Shown here in pieces: positions 45,431-57,288 of a stretch of DNA of 64,000 bases; positions within the stretch are counted from its first letter, which is position 1, and every line of letters starts with the position of its first letter. The DNA is taken from NCBI GenBank assembly GCA_014529385.2, contig CM043957.1, positions 65,950,003 to 66,014,002 of the forward strand. The letters are read 5' to 3'. The notes below the pieces were generated by a model that made no database searches, had not been told where the DNA came from, and saw nothing but the letters and a program-made list of their open reading frames with translations. Made by a program: the position numbers and the translations under genes. This DNA is from Adiantum capillus-veneris. Lineage: Eukaryota; Streptophyta; Polypodiopsida; Polypodiales; Pteridaceae.

Positions 45431-46520
45431 AAATATTTTGTTTTTTTATCGATTGTGACTTGTCGTAGGTGTTTTGAATGTAGATTAGAATGTTTGTAGT
45501 GTTAGGTTATAACTATCTTTGATTAACTTCATGCTTTTTGCAAATCGTCAATTGGCGTTGTTATGTCAATTGCTGATGACAAATTGACGTTATGTCGATC
45601 GAACATAGTTGCCCACTTTGGGCTATTCTCTTAATTAGGGTCATCCGCTTAAGGCTAGCCATCTAGGTAATCAATCGCTCAACCGCTTAGGACTAGTCCG
45701 TATTTAGGCCATTGAAGGCTAGCTGCTAAGGTATTCAATCACTCAGCCGAGCCGCTTAGTCCTACCCATTTGTTATTTAGCCCCTTAGCTGCTTAGGGCT
45801 AGTTTCTTAGGTCTAATCAACATTTAGACGGCCTAGGGCTTGCCAGTTAAGGCTAGCCCCTTAGGTATTCAGTCACTTAGCCGCTTAGGACTAGTCCATA
45901 TTTATTCTATTGAAGGCCAGCCACCTAGTGTTAGCCGCCTCCAGCTAGCCACTTAGGTATTTAGTCTCTTAGTCCTATCCCCTTCTTTATTTAACCACTT
46001 AGCCACTTAGGACTAGTCGCATGGGGATAATCCCTATTCACACCACTTAATTAGGGTTGGTCACTTAGGACCAATCGCTTAGGTATTCAATCACTTAGCC
46101 GTGCCACTTAGGCCTAGCTGTTTCATTATTTAATCATTTAGTCGCCTAATTAGGGCCAGTCGCTTAGGACAAATCGATATTCAGACTGCTTAGGACTAGT
46201 CACTAGTTAGCCCCTTTGCCAAAATGTTTAGGCCTACCCTCTTCGTTATTTAGTTGCTTAGCCGCTTGGGACGGGTGGCTTGGGTTGCTAGATCCTTAGG
46301 GCCAACCGATTAGGTATATTTCAGCTGCTTAGCTGCTTAGGACTAGCCTCTAAGATCTAGTCAATATTTAGGGCTAGCCGCTTATGATATAGTGCTTAAG
46401 ATAAGTGGTTTGGCCGTTTCAGCCCGCTTAGGGTTTAGATCCTACGTAGGACTAGTCATTTGTGTGTTTGGTTGTATAAAGATGCTCAAGGTTTAGCTGT
46501 TAGGATATGACTGCGTTTCC
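45431..46520. repeat. Minisatellite of CACTA copy B (reverse of 9641-10182 and 18644-18960)
   Basis: Words GCTTAGGACTAGTC, GGCTAGCCGCTTA, TATTTAGCCGCTTAG and AATCAATATTTAG are the reverse complement of the A2 array. 45520-45620 corresponds to 18800-18900 in reverse. This shows that A2 and B are two copies of the same element in opposite directions. Confidence 0.8.
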
Positions 46521-48050
46521 ACGTTCAAAGTAGAAAAAACACAAATGGACTTAAAAAGCAGCTTGTGTACTTCAAAAATGCAAACGGACTTTGATAATTG
46601 AAGAAAAATAACGGAAACAAATTTCAAAAACGTAAATGATCTTCAAAAATGATAGTGTCTAGAGGATCGGTTCATATTAGATCAATCCATTTAAGTAATC
46701 CACATGTACTGCTAGATTAGGGTTTGTACTGGATCTACCTGCATGCATTGTCATGTAGACATGGGTGTGTACTTATGTCAAACCCTCGAATATAGGCATT
46801 CACCAATAAAGATGAGATTATTATCTAGATCTCTAGACCGGGGTGTGCAAGGATCCGACATTGCTAGAAAATGCAAGGTAGTTGGAGCTAGCGCCAAATA
46901 AGCAGACTTCAGAAACACAAACAGACTTCAGAAAGGGCTTGTGTATCTCAAAAACGCAAATGGACTTTCACAAACAAAGTAAAATAAGACAAAAGATCTT
47001 AAAAATGGAAATAGACTTCAGAAATGCAAACGGATTCCAAAAATACAAATGATCTTTAGAAATGGTAGTCTGTAGAGGATCAGTTGGTATTAGTTCGGTC
47101 CATTTAAGCACTCCATGTGTACTAGCTTAGGATTTGTCTGGATCTACGTACATGCATTTTCATGTCGACATGAGTGTGTACTTATGTTGAACCCTTAAAT
47201 ATAGGCATTGACCAATAAAGAAAAGACTATTACCAGGTGGTCCTAATCTCCATATACCTCTAGACCGAGGTGCACGGGGATCGCGCATGGCTAGAGAATG
47301 TGAGGTAGCTAGAGCTAGCCGGGTAAATGGTAGAAAAAATACAAACAAAGTTCCGAAACACAAACAGACTTCAAAAATGGCTTGTGCACTTCAAAAATGT
47401 AAATGGACTTCGACAAAGAAATTAAAATAACGCAAACGGACTTCAATATCGCAAAAAGTATTTTAAAATGCAAACGAATTCCAAAACCGCAAAGGATCTT
47501 AAAAAATGGTAGCGTGTAAGGATTGGTCCGTATTAGATTGGTCTATTTAAGTGATCCACATGCACTAGTTTAGAGTTTTCACCCAATCTACATACATACA
47601 TTGTCATGTCAACATGGGTGTGTACTTTTTGTGAATCCTCAAAAATAGTCATTGACCAACAAAGACGAAATTATTACCCAGTGTTCCTAAACTCCGTGCA
47701 CCTCTAGACTGAGGTGTGTGGGGATCTGGCATGGCTAGTGAACGTGAGATAGTTAGAGCTAGTGGCAAATAATAGAAAAAATACAAACGAACTTTAAAAA
47801 TGAAAATAAACTTCAAAAACCACTTGTGTACTTCAAAAATGCAAAAAACAAAGAAAAATAAGGCAAACAGACTTTAAAAATGCAAACAGATTCCAAACAC
47901 ACAAATGATCTTCAAATATGGAAGTCTATAGAGATTCGGTTCATATTAGATTGGTCCATTTAAGTAATCCGCATGCACTACATTAGGGTTTGCACTGGAT
48001 CTACATACACGGTTTGTCATGTAGCCATGGGTGTGCACTTATAGCAAGAG
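46521..48050. repeat. CACTA-associated core repeats, three or more copies (B)
   Basis: Cores at about 46790-46880, 47205-47310 and 47650-47760, with ATATAGGCATTCACCAATAA, CACCTCTAGACCGAGGTG and CATGGCTAGAGAATGTGAGG, plus a partial one near 47960-48030. Spacers carry CAAACGGACTTCAAAAATG words. They are about 400-460 bp apart and lead to the TNP2 gene on their right. Confidence 0.75.
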
Positions 48051-48129
48051 TGATTTGCTAATTTGTTGCATCATTGGTAGATAGATTATGGATGATAGGA
48101 TGGTGTGTCCTTGTGCGCGACGCAAGAAT

Positions 48130-48868
48130 CATATTTGTTGGAAAAAAAACCTATGATTAACATGAACGCAATAACGGTCTCTTTTCCATAGAGCAACTTC
48201 AAGATCTGCATTATCAATCTCATGGTCTAGAGGTAGTAGATCTACCACCCACTACAAGTAGATATTGCTCCAATTTAATCACAAAGAAGGTGATTATCAA
48301 ACGAACTACCAGCAATGGAGTCTACCCTACCAATACTCGATGCCACATTCCAATAAGTTGAGATGGAACAGATGTTAGATGCGTTCTTTGACATGGACCA
48401 CATCATTGAAAACCAAGGTGGCGACAACATTCAAGGCAACACTCCAAATCAACCTCAGTTATCCCATTTATATGGACGGAATGAAAGAAATGATAAAGAG
48501 GGTGAGTCATTGCAGTCTCTTACATGTATGCCGCTTTACAATGGTGCAAAAATATTGTTTCTCCGTACCACTTTCGCAATGCTTAATCTGTATTTTTCTT
48601 ATGGGTGGTCTAGCACAAGTGTCACAAAGATTTTCAGGTAAATATTATTGTATCATAAGCAACAACCTGAATTAAAGTTCAATAATATGATTGTTGTGTT
48701 CACTTGTTGATGTAATGACAAGTTTCTCAACAAGAAAACCTTTCAAGAAGGCAATCACATGTCCCCTACCTATCCAGCCGCTAAAAATCTTCTTACTAAC
48801 TTGGGCTTGGATTACCCCAAAATACATGCAAGCCCTAATGATTGTGTATAGATCTGCAATGAGCATGG
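48130..48868 (+). pseudogene. CACTA B TNP2 transposase, N-terminal fragment
   Basis: MEQMLDAFFDMDHIIENQGG at 48363 starts the best frame, which ends MPLYNGAKILFLRT, SYGWSSTSVTKIF. A donor GGTAAATATT at about 48639 ends the exon. The next exon begins near 48725 with FLNKKTFQEGNHMSPTYPAA and NLGLDYPKIHASPNDC. The same exon junction occurs in CACTA C (28357/28457). The gene is cut at about 48868, where the inverted-repeat unit begins. Confidence 0.75.
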
Positions 48869-49130
48869 ATTTAAGTGAAATTTCTTGTGAAACACAATGT
48901 TTATAATCACATTCACATAATCACAATTAACGTGATCACGAGAAAACCGATAGTTGGTGACGTGGCAGCCCACCAAAACCCCACTGAGGTATGTGTTTTT
49001 CCTGACAAGCTTACTAGAAAACTATGTAAACCCTAAACAGAGCCCACAAATCCCAGTGGACTTACAATTGGATGGTTTTTGTAGGTTAAGGGGATGCTAC
49101 GTGAATATTTAATGTGATCACGTATTTTGA

Positions 49131-49685
49131 AATGTGATGACTCAACATTATTAATGATGTCTAGCATTTTTTGGATGAGCATAAAGTCACTAAGTCATGC
49201 CAAAAAGCTTGCCCGCGAGTCTCATATATATATATGTGTACATAGCCATTTTTCAAAAATCTCTATAGGTATTTACCACAAGTGTTTTCAGCCGTGCAAT
49301 AGTCCTTCCTTCTGACGGTGTGGCTCATGCAAGGCTATAGAGGCATGCGTTCTCCTTCTCGTTTGATCGCTAACATTGTTTTGGTGCCCCCGCAAAGGAG
49401 CAAGTGCTCCCATGCTCCAATTCTTGTGAAGTATGTCACTTTTAAGGCAGAGAATGCAAAGGGGATGTGGGTCCTTTTGGACAACCGCCTATGTATGTGC
49501 AAATTGTGTACAACACTTGAGGCGGTCATATAATTGGATTGCAGCCTTTGGAGGGTCGTGAGGTTTTGGGAAGCCAAGAACTGGGGGTGAGGTTACCCAG
49601 TGTGAGGTGGATTAGGTAATGGAGCGATCCATTGATATCCCTTGAGATTTTGACGTCACATGTATTTTTTTTTGTGGCAATCAAA
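49131..49685. other. Unassigned stretch inside inverted-repeat unit
   Basis: A 71-aa open frame (49318-49533, plus) has three Cys near its end but matches nothing known to me. Otherwise no feature. Confidence 0.4.
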
Positions 49686-50650
49686 CATGTAAGACGAGTT
49701 CCCACAGTTTCATGGATTGCCTAATGAGAATACACAAACTTTTATTGAAAAGTTGGAAGTCAATTGCTTACTGCAGAATATACTAGACCAAACCATATTG
49801 CTGCGGTTGCTATAATACAATTTATAGGATGAGGCAAAAGTTTGGTTACACAATCACAAAGAGTTGGTGCAGGCACAAACTCCAAGGGTAGTTTTGGACT
49901 ACAATCGTGTGAAGAAAGATTTCTTGGCACAATAGAGATCCATTGAAGTGCCTGATAAAGTTTGGCATGAAATTTTGGGGTACACTCAAAAGGCTAATCA
50001 AAGTGTTGATGATTTTGTCATATACTTCACCCGTTTATTGGATAAATGGGCCCGAGATTTGGGAAATGAGATCCCCTCATTTGTGTTAAAGAAGAACCAT
50101 TTTGTGGAAAACTTAAAAGAAAGTTTGAAGTTCAAAGTTGAGCTGAAAGGGTCTGCCACCTTCAAGGAGGTAGTCGCTATCACCATAGAGAAAGAATGGA
50201 AGACTCATAGACTTAATGAGTATGGGAAAGCGGTCTCTATGGAAAGAAATGGTGGCCAAAAGGAGGAAAATCACGCAAAAGCTGGAGGACAACCTGTTCA
50301 AAGGACTCCTCATACTGAAAAATTACAACAAAATATGCAATACATGGTGACCATGATGCACGAATTGTGACTTAATGTTCTTGGAGGTGGAGGTGGTTGT
50401 GGTCGAGGACATGGTAAAGGAGTGGTTAAGACATGTAAAGCTCAACCTAATGCTAAAGTGGGTCGTGGACAAGGATCTTTGAGCTGCAGAGGAGGTTCAT
50501 CCCTACTTGTTATAATTGTGGTGAACTTGGTAACATCAACACTTATTGCTCAAAGCCAACAAGGATGGGAGGTGATATGTTACTACTCCTCCAGCAGACT
50601 CCTAACAGGGCTAATGATTATGCATTGGATATACGGGGAGATCAAGTATT
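49686..50650 (+). pseudogene. E5 gag, Tat-type gypsy fragment
   Basis: Starts near 49688 with DEFPQFHGLPNENTQTFIEK after a stop. The frame 49948-50370 has VPDKVWHEILGYTQKANQS, FVENLKESLKFKVELKG and TIEKEWKTHRL, parallel to E2. The zinc knuckle at about 50510-50555 reads CYNCGELGNINTYC, with Asn in place of the zinc-binding His. Confidence 0.75.
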
Positions 50651-52290
50651 GAGTAGGAAAATAAGGTTTCAACCTCTAGTGGTCATGTGGGTATTATGCA
50701 GGTTGAAAAGAAAGAAGCAGATGTGTTGCCCATGGGCAAAAGATAGAGGGAAGGCTATGTTTTGCGTAGTCCTAGCAAAAAGAAAGGGAAAGAGAAAGAT
50801 GGTGAAGATGCAAAAGCCAAGAGGACGAGAAGACCTCGTAGCCAATTTGAAGTGGCAGATTTACCTTTGGGAGAAGGCCAAATATCTTACAGTTTAAAGG
50901 AAGATCTGATTGGGAGGAAAGTAGATTGTACTTTTGGACAATTGATGAATATGGTGCCCAAAATCAAGAGGCAGTGGAAGTCATTAGTGAATCTAGAGAA
51001 AGATCCAAAGCATGTACAAGTCAAAGTGGTGGATGTGGGAGAGTTACCCAATAGTTGTCTTGTGGTGAATGCTTGGCACAAAGGTGTGGCATGGGCGAGG
51101 CCTACATAGATGGAGGTGCTCAAGTTTGTGTGATCACACAGTCATGTGTCAAGAAACTGGGTCTCATTACATGCAAGAGCTATGGGTTTTTGATTTGACT
51201 AGCAAACCATGCGAAAGTGAAATGTTTGGGGATGATCAAGACTTTGGAAGTCGAAGTCTTTAACGTGAATGTTATAGTAAACTTTCATGTTATGCCAGCT
51301 AGCCTAGGGGCATTTCCTCTCATTTTGCGACAACCTTGGTTGAGAGCTGCTGGTGCTGCGCAATATTGGGGCAAGGGCACAATCTGTGGGTATGGCAAAA
51401 AGGGTGAAAAGAGCATGTTTGATATGATTACCAAGCAACCTATGGCAGTAGAAGATGTGAGTGAGAATGATGAATCCAAAGTTACCCGTGAAGATAGCTC
51501 TAAAGACTAAGAAAGTAGCACTGCTTTGAGTTCCACTGATGAGGGTGAAGTGTCATTCTTGTTATTGGACGAGGAGAGGGAGAAGTGGTTGAAATATTTC
51601 AAGTGTCACGGAATATAAATGCTTTAAGCCGTTTAGAGAAATTTGAAGAGTTGAAGCAACCTAAACAGGAATAACCAGTGAAGAGAGAGTTGATTCAAAA
51701 TATGATGAGTACTGATTTGACGCAAGGAGAAAGAAGGGAGTACTTAGCAATTTTGGATAGATTTTCCAAATCTTTTCATCACTTCATACCAAAAAATAAG
51801 GGGTTTTGTTGGGGATTCTGTGAAGATTGAGTTAGCTGAAGGGGAAAAGAGAATAAGACAAAAATTAAAAGGATAGGTAAGGAGCAAATGAATGCTTTAA
51901 AGGAAGAAGTGGATAAGATTTTGGATGCAAGATTCATTGTGCTAGCGGATAATGGTGAATGGTCAAGCCCTATAGTGGTCACTCCAAAGAAAGATGGGTG
52001 TTGGAGAGTTTATGTTGATTGGAATCCATTAAATGCAGTGACCAAGAAAAATTCTTACCCTTTGCCTTTCATTAACTTTTAGACACAGTGAATGGCTTTG
52101 AAAGATACGGTGTCTGTGATTGTTATTCATGATATTTTTAGCTTGCTCCTGAAGATCAGAAAAAGACTACTTTTATCACGCCATGGGGTTGTTTATACTC
52201 TTGCTACCTTCCTTTTGGGTTAACAAATGGACCTGGAGCTTTTGAAAGAATAGTGGATTGGGTCCTTACCCCATTCCTGTTCTATCAAGT
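50651..52290 (+). pseudogene. E5 protease and partial reverse transcriptase
   Basis: ADLPLGEGQISYSLKEDL (50848-50900) and QLMNMVPKIKRQWKSLV precede a protease with YIDGGAQVCVIT (51103-51140) and LRQPWLRAAGAAQYW. RT begins at 51888 with MNALKEEVDKILDARF, SSPIVVTPKKDGCWRV and LNAVTKKNSYPLPF, then decays. It ends near 52285, after PFLFYQVHS, at the catalytic region. No LTR is attached. Confidence 0.75.
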
Positions 52291-52294
52291 TCAC

Positions 52295-52560
52295 TCATGT
52301 AATTGCCCCTATTTTGTTTAGGTAGAGATAATCATTGCCCCAATATTTGATTATTTGTATGTGTCTCATGAACAATCTTCCCAAGATGATTTTGTAGTTG
52401 AGTTTCTTTTCAAAGTCTACAGTGGCAAAAGTGTGCTGGTAATCAATCCCACTAGAGTTGACTATCACATTGTCTAATAATCCCATTGGTTTATATACTT
52501 GTCCATCTACCAGTTGTAGTTTCATTCTTATTCACCCAAAGTGAATTATTGGTGGTGACA
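52295..52560 (-). pseudogene. Gypsy protease C-terminal fragment, opposite strand
   Basis: MKLQLVDGQVYKPMGLLDNV leads to YKIILGRLFMRH, the retropepsin tail pattern (iLGRPFlr). It is on the minus strand, adjoining the plus-strand E5 RT, so two unrelated gypsy pieces meet head-on here. Confidence 0.55.
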
Positions 52561-52979
52561 TAATGGATTGCAAATTAGCCACATCCAAGGTCTATTTTAG
52601 CCTATTTAGTTTTTTTTTTGCAGAACATCAATTTCTCTTCATTCTCTCCTAGGTAAGAAGGTAGTGTCCTCAATGTTCCAGCTTTTGTAGAGCATGACTG
52701 CTTTGATCCCCAACCTCCTGACTTCTCATTAACCTAGAGAAATTGTCCAATTTGATAAGCCTACTTGGATTTTCTCATTTCCTAGTAGGCTTGGTTTAGG
52801 GTTCACATAGATTCCCAGTAAGCCCATGAAGAAAAACACATACCCTGGTGGGGTTTTGGTGGGTTTTCACATCACCACTTATTGGATTTTTTGTGGTCAC
52901 ATTAATTTTGTTTATGTGAATGTGAAACTAAACATTGTGATCACAAGATATTTCATCTGATCACGTAAATATTAAATCC

Positions 52980-53444
52980 TTGATTGGCACTCTGTCCCAT
53001 CCTTCTTCACTACCAAGAACTATCATTTTAGGTGATTGTGTGTCATCATTCTCCAAGGATTCCAATTCAACCTTTGCTTGATCTTTTTCTGTAATGGTTT
53101 TGGTCTTAGGTTTTGCTGGTTTTTATATGATTTCTAACTAAGGTTTCTCTTTTTCAGCATGGTTTGTATGATTTGCACTAGGTTTTTCTAAGATTCTAAT
53201 TTGGTTGCTTCCGTATCACGTGCTGGATAATTTCTCCATATTGTTATAACAGTCTCTAAAGAGATGGATCGGTAGTTCTGCTAAACCCTTATCCTTGATC
53301 TTGAAAATGTACACTTTCTTCAAGGGTGTCAATTCTTGGTTTGATATGGGTTATCTATATCAAATCTGTGACATTGTTTGGCTTCCCAACAATAGACTCC
53401 AAGCTTAAGGTTGTCTGTGTGTATACATTTCAAACGTTTGGTAT
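52980..53444. other. Spacer before E3, no gene recognised
   Basis: A minus-strand reading gives LAELPIHLFRDCYNNMEKL in a short open stretch (about 53220-53290) without a family match. Possibly the 5' part of the opposite-strand gypsy fragment. Confidence 0.35.
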
Positions 53445-55752
53445 TGATAGCCGTTTTTCGGCTCTCCATAATTGCCATAGTAAGTTACTCCACCCTACCA
53501 AATTCACCCAAACGCTATGGCTATCCCTACCATTTCACTATACATAGGCGTGTGTGAGTTAGGGGGCTTTTCCCATATCTTCTTAAAAACCCTAAGCTAG
53601 CTAGTCACTGGGCTAGTTGAGCCAAAAAAATTAAAAAAATAGAAAAATAAAATTATATTATGGCCTCTTTGTGTGTAAATATTTCATTGTATATATGGCC
53701 TAGATATAGGGATTTTTTATAATTATTTTGGTATTTTATTTAAATATTTCTACTTAGGTGTGTGTTTTATTAAACCTATGTACACCTTCTTTCATCCTCT
53801 TACACCATAATTATATTTTTTGCCAATATGTACATACTCTAACCTCATGTTTTTCCTTTATACAAATCACTCCCACATTTTCACCCTCACCCTCGTGAAA
53901 ACAAAAAATTGATTTCTACTCATTGGTTACGTTTATTATATTATTTACTTGCATACCTTTTCCTCTTTCACCCAAAATAATTCAAGGAGGGGCCATATCA
54001 TATGATTCCAATATCTTTCCATATCCATAACTCCTCCATATTTTTATTATTATTTTTACTCATTATTCTAACACCATGTGCTCATTGAGCTAAAGTCCAT
54101 GAATAGTCCATACACTAGTCCCACCATGTATATATTTCTTTATTCACCAATAATCCTCCTCCATGCATGGGTCAAGGGCAACTTGGATGCTTTGTATTAT
54201 AATATGACAAGGAGGGGCTCACTCTTGGATGCATTGTACAAATTCAACAAAGGAGGGGGCCACTAAAAGACTTTTGCAGGCATAAAAAACAGGCTTTTTG
54301 GTGAGAATTTTGGCACCTATCTCCACTCCGAACTTGGAGCAGTGGTCAAAAGAGAAAATGTAGCCCACGCTCTGAATAATCACCTCAAATTTTTTCATGA
54401 TTTTTGAAGCTACCAACGGTAAGCTATGATTTTTTGAGTGGACCCCAATCTGCCCACTTTTCTCACAAGTAGCCCTTAGTCTTTTCTCACCCTTCCACAC
54501 ACCTACTCACTCTTACATATCCCTCCCTCTCCTTCCCTCACTCAAACCTGCAATTTCCATGGCTTCTCCCACCCTCTTCACCATTACCCTTCTCTCTCAT
54601 CCCTATAGTTCTTTTATGAACCTCTACATACATACACCCTCTCCATGTCTCTCTCTATTGCTTTTATGTTACAATTTCATTTACCTCTCCTAAAAATATC
54701 TAAAATTCAGCATCTTAACCATGATAACTTCTAAAAATTGAGGATTTTTCATCAACAAATCCTCTTTTCATCGTGGTGGTCAACCGTGGCGACGGCGTAA
54801 AGAAGCGAAGAAGAAGAAGACCAACGGTCATTTTTTCCACAATCTACACAAGGGTGAGTTCAAGCTTCTTCAAAGCTTCACCATCTCAATGATTCTCTTT
54901 TAATTCACCCCTCTTCCTTCATCAAATCAACTCATCCTACCCATTGTAAATGTATCACTAACAACTCTAGTGATTATTACCACTAACAACTAACTTCTCT
55001 TGTAAAAATGCACCCACACTATCAACATATGGAGTAGGCAACCGCACAAGTAAACCAAATTCACTCACTCCCATGGAAGTTTCTCTCCTTTCACCACATC
55101 AATAAATCTCTTACTTGAGCCCACATCCATGTGACTCAAGAGAAAAGAGAGACCCCATTCTCATTTGAAATTCATAAAAATTCATAATCTTTGATCTTTC
55201 CTAATAAAATTGATTAGGCTTAATCCTAATCAAGGCTTCTAAAACCTATAAATAGAACCCATTCCTCCTTGTAAAAGACATCACTATACCATTGCACACT
55301 AGATTGAGCGTACCACACGCCAGTTCTATCTTGGTTGTAAAGAGAGAGTAAGCTTTCTATACACCATCACCTTGGTTCATAGAAAAGCTTGAGCTAGTTT
55401 GAGTGAGTGCGAGTAGAAGATATTCTTCCTACCATTGTTGTATCTACCCCAACATCAATGAATTGGTAGTTTTGGGTGCAATTCATGTCCAAAGGCTCAC
55501 GCTTCTCCTCCAATTTGGCTTGGCAAACTCATTCAGCTTCATAAGGTGACTTATTTCATTGAAGGTTGTTGTTTTGTTGCTTGTGATTCATTGGCTATTG
55601 TTTGGCAACCATTGTAAGAGGGTGGATGGTGAGAGGGCTCCCATAACCCTAAGACAATGTGCTAGTGATGCTATAACCAAATCTTGTCACTTGATTTCGC
55701 AAGCTCTAAGTTCCTTTTTGTGCAAAATATAAAGTTGAAGCTAAGTTGTACA

Positions 55753-55802
<50 letters not shown>

Positions 55803-56061
55803 TTTTAGTGTGTGAGAGTGTTCCATTGGTGTTAGGGTTAGTGTAAATTCCTTGCTTGTTTGTGGGTTGCTCTAACGATTCTCCTCTTTTGCGTCCTAGT
55901 TCGCTCTTAAACTAGGTGGTGCCCCTTGTGTAGTTGGGATTTGGCTGTGGGTTTGTTATTTTGGTTTGTGTTTTGTTGTGCCCCAGCCCCATTGAGCAGC
56001 ACGGGAGCCTTGAAGGGTGTCTAGAGGTTTCTCTTCTTGTTGCCCGCCCCAGACCGCCTCA
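53445..56061 (+). repeat. E3 5' LTR (2617 bp)
   Basis: Starts TGATAGCCGTTTTTCGG, ends GACCGCCTCA. A TATA box CTATAAATAG is at 55246-55255, and (TC)n at 55756-55799. The reverse-complement partner is the solo LTR. Open frames inside (54078-54500) are not genes. Confidence 0.88.
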
Positions 56062-56065
56062 ATTT

Positions 56066-56083
56066 TGGTGCCCCCACTGAGGA
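56066..56083 (+). promoter_or_regulatory. E3 primer binding site
   Basis: TGGTGCCCCCACTGAGGA, four bases after the LTR end, similar to the E1 and E2 sites. Confidence 0.8.
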
Positions 56084-56139
56084 ACAGGCTTGTGTATGTT
56101 TTGTGAAGGCTCAACCTTTAGCATAATCAAGTAGCTTGC

Positions 56140-56352
56140 ATGAATCATGAGAATTTGTATGATCCCTTCATTCCCATTGCAAGGCAAAATGTACACATAA
56201 TTGTTAGTACTGAGTTGCAATTTCAGCGAGTAATTCGTAGAATTTTAGGTCCTCTTAGGTTGGTAGAGATAAACGCATCAGTAAATCCTTTTATTTTGCC
56301 TCTCATTAGGTACGACCTTAGTTTGGACGTCTATATTTTTGTTTTGTTTTAA
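56140..56352 (+). CDS. E3 leader ORF a, unknown 70-aa protein
   Basis: Starts MNHENLYDPFIPIARQNVHI and ends SLDVYIFVLF. It is a weaker relative of leader ORF b directly downstream: both share LQFQR/IHFQQR, ILGP/MFGA, PFILPLIRY/PVILPLIDY and the DVxIFxL end. It is in the same frame as ORF b and gag. Probably an in-frame tandem duplication of one small gene. Function unknown. Confidence 0.5.
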   Translation: MNHENLYDPFIPIARQNVHIIVSTELQFQRVIRRILGPLRLVEINASVNPFILPLIRYDLSLDVYIFVLF

Positions 56353-56373
56353 GAATTAGGTCATGCATAGACC

Positions 56374-56592
56374 ATGGATAATGGCCCAGGAATACAGGTT
56401 TTTCCCTTTCATTTCACTCCACACATTAGAGTAAACATTGCAATTAGTAGAAAAATCCATTTTCAACAACGTATGGTATTCATGTTTGGTGCCCAAAGAG
56501 TAGGAGAAATTCTCGCATCACCAAACCCTGTCATTCTACCTCTTATTGATTATCATAGGTCATTTGATGTGAATATTTTTATTTTGTTGTAG
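56374..56592 (+). CDS. E3 leader ORF b, unknown 72-aa protein conserved with E1
   Basis: Starts MDNGPGIQVFPFHFTPHI and contains KIHFQQRMVFMFGAQR and SFDVNIFILL. It matches the E1 leader ORF (16554-16796) over nearly its full length. It ends 84 bases before the gag start, in the gag frame. The position (between PBS and gag) and frame are the same in both elements. No family recognised. Confidence 0.6.
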   Translation: MDNGPGIQVFPFHFTPHIRVNIAISRKIHFQQRMVFMFGAQRVGEILASPNPVILPLIDYHRSFDVNIFILL

Positions 56593-56676
56593 AATAGATT
56601 GCAATTTAGAAAATATTATTGTGTAAATCTTTTAAAGAAAGAAAAAACAAAAACGCGTCACTTTGAAATCAATTCA

Positions 56677-57288
56677 ATGGAGAGCCAACGCCAAATGTCT
56701 GGATATCCTCTTTTCTTTGGAGAGCCTGGAGAGGATGCAGAATTATTTCTAGCGAATTTCAAGATGTCTTGCCGTATCAAGAGGATAGTCACTGATCAAG
56801 AACGTGTAGAAATGTTTGAGGTGGTCCTTAGGAAAGATGCTAGCACTTGGTTTGACTCTTTGTCTGAGAAAGTTAAAGGGAATTACACGGAAGTTTTGAA
56901 TCGTTTCAAGAAATACTTCTTTGATCCCCAAAACACTCAGAAATTATGGCAAGACATTGTTTCTCATAAGCAAAAAGACTTAGATGACTACTACTTGTAC
57001 AAGCAAGAGTTCCTATGTCTTTGGGCTCTATGGATACAAAATGTCGCTAACCCTGGTGGTGGTGCATAATTTCTAAAGAAGGAGAGGTTCATAGCCGGAC
57101 TCTTTCTTGAACTTAAGGTAAAAGTTGAGGCAGGTGCACCTGCTACCTTTGATGCAGCTGAAACTAGGGCTGCTGAGAAATATAGAAAACTCAAGTGCTT
57201 AAGGGGGGAGGTTCCAATAGAAGGTCTTAGACCCAAAGGTAAGTCACAAGCATCAACATCTAAGGAGCTTCCTGAGGTAACGACGGAA
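56677..57288 (+). pseudogene. E3 gag, with one in-frame stop
   Basis: I choose MESQRQMSGYPLFFGEPGED (near 56677) as start. The gag domain has RKDASTWFDSLSEKVKGNY, FKKYFFDPQNTQKLWQDIV and LDDYYLYKQEFLCLW. A single TAA (57067-57069) follows VANPGGGA, then the same frame goes on with FLKKERFIAGLFLELKVKVE to the knuckle. Otherwise open, so E3 gag is nearly intact. Confidence 0.85.

Larger units (their letters stand above)
48867..52979. mobile_element. Candidate inverted-repeat unit carrying gypsy fragments
   Basis: 48867-49130 and the reverse complement of 52640-52979 align over about 250-300 bp. Shared words are GGATTTAA, TCTTGTGA, CACATTCACATAA, CACCAAAACCCCAC and GGTATGTGTTTTTC. Inside are a degenerate plus-strand gag-pol (E5) and a minus-strand protease piece. 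The outer ends cut into TNP2 on the left. I see no clear target duplication and no transposase of its own. Confidence 0.5.
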
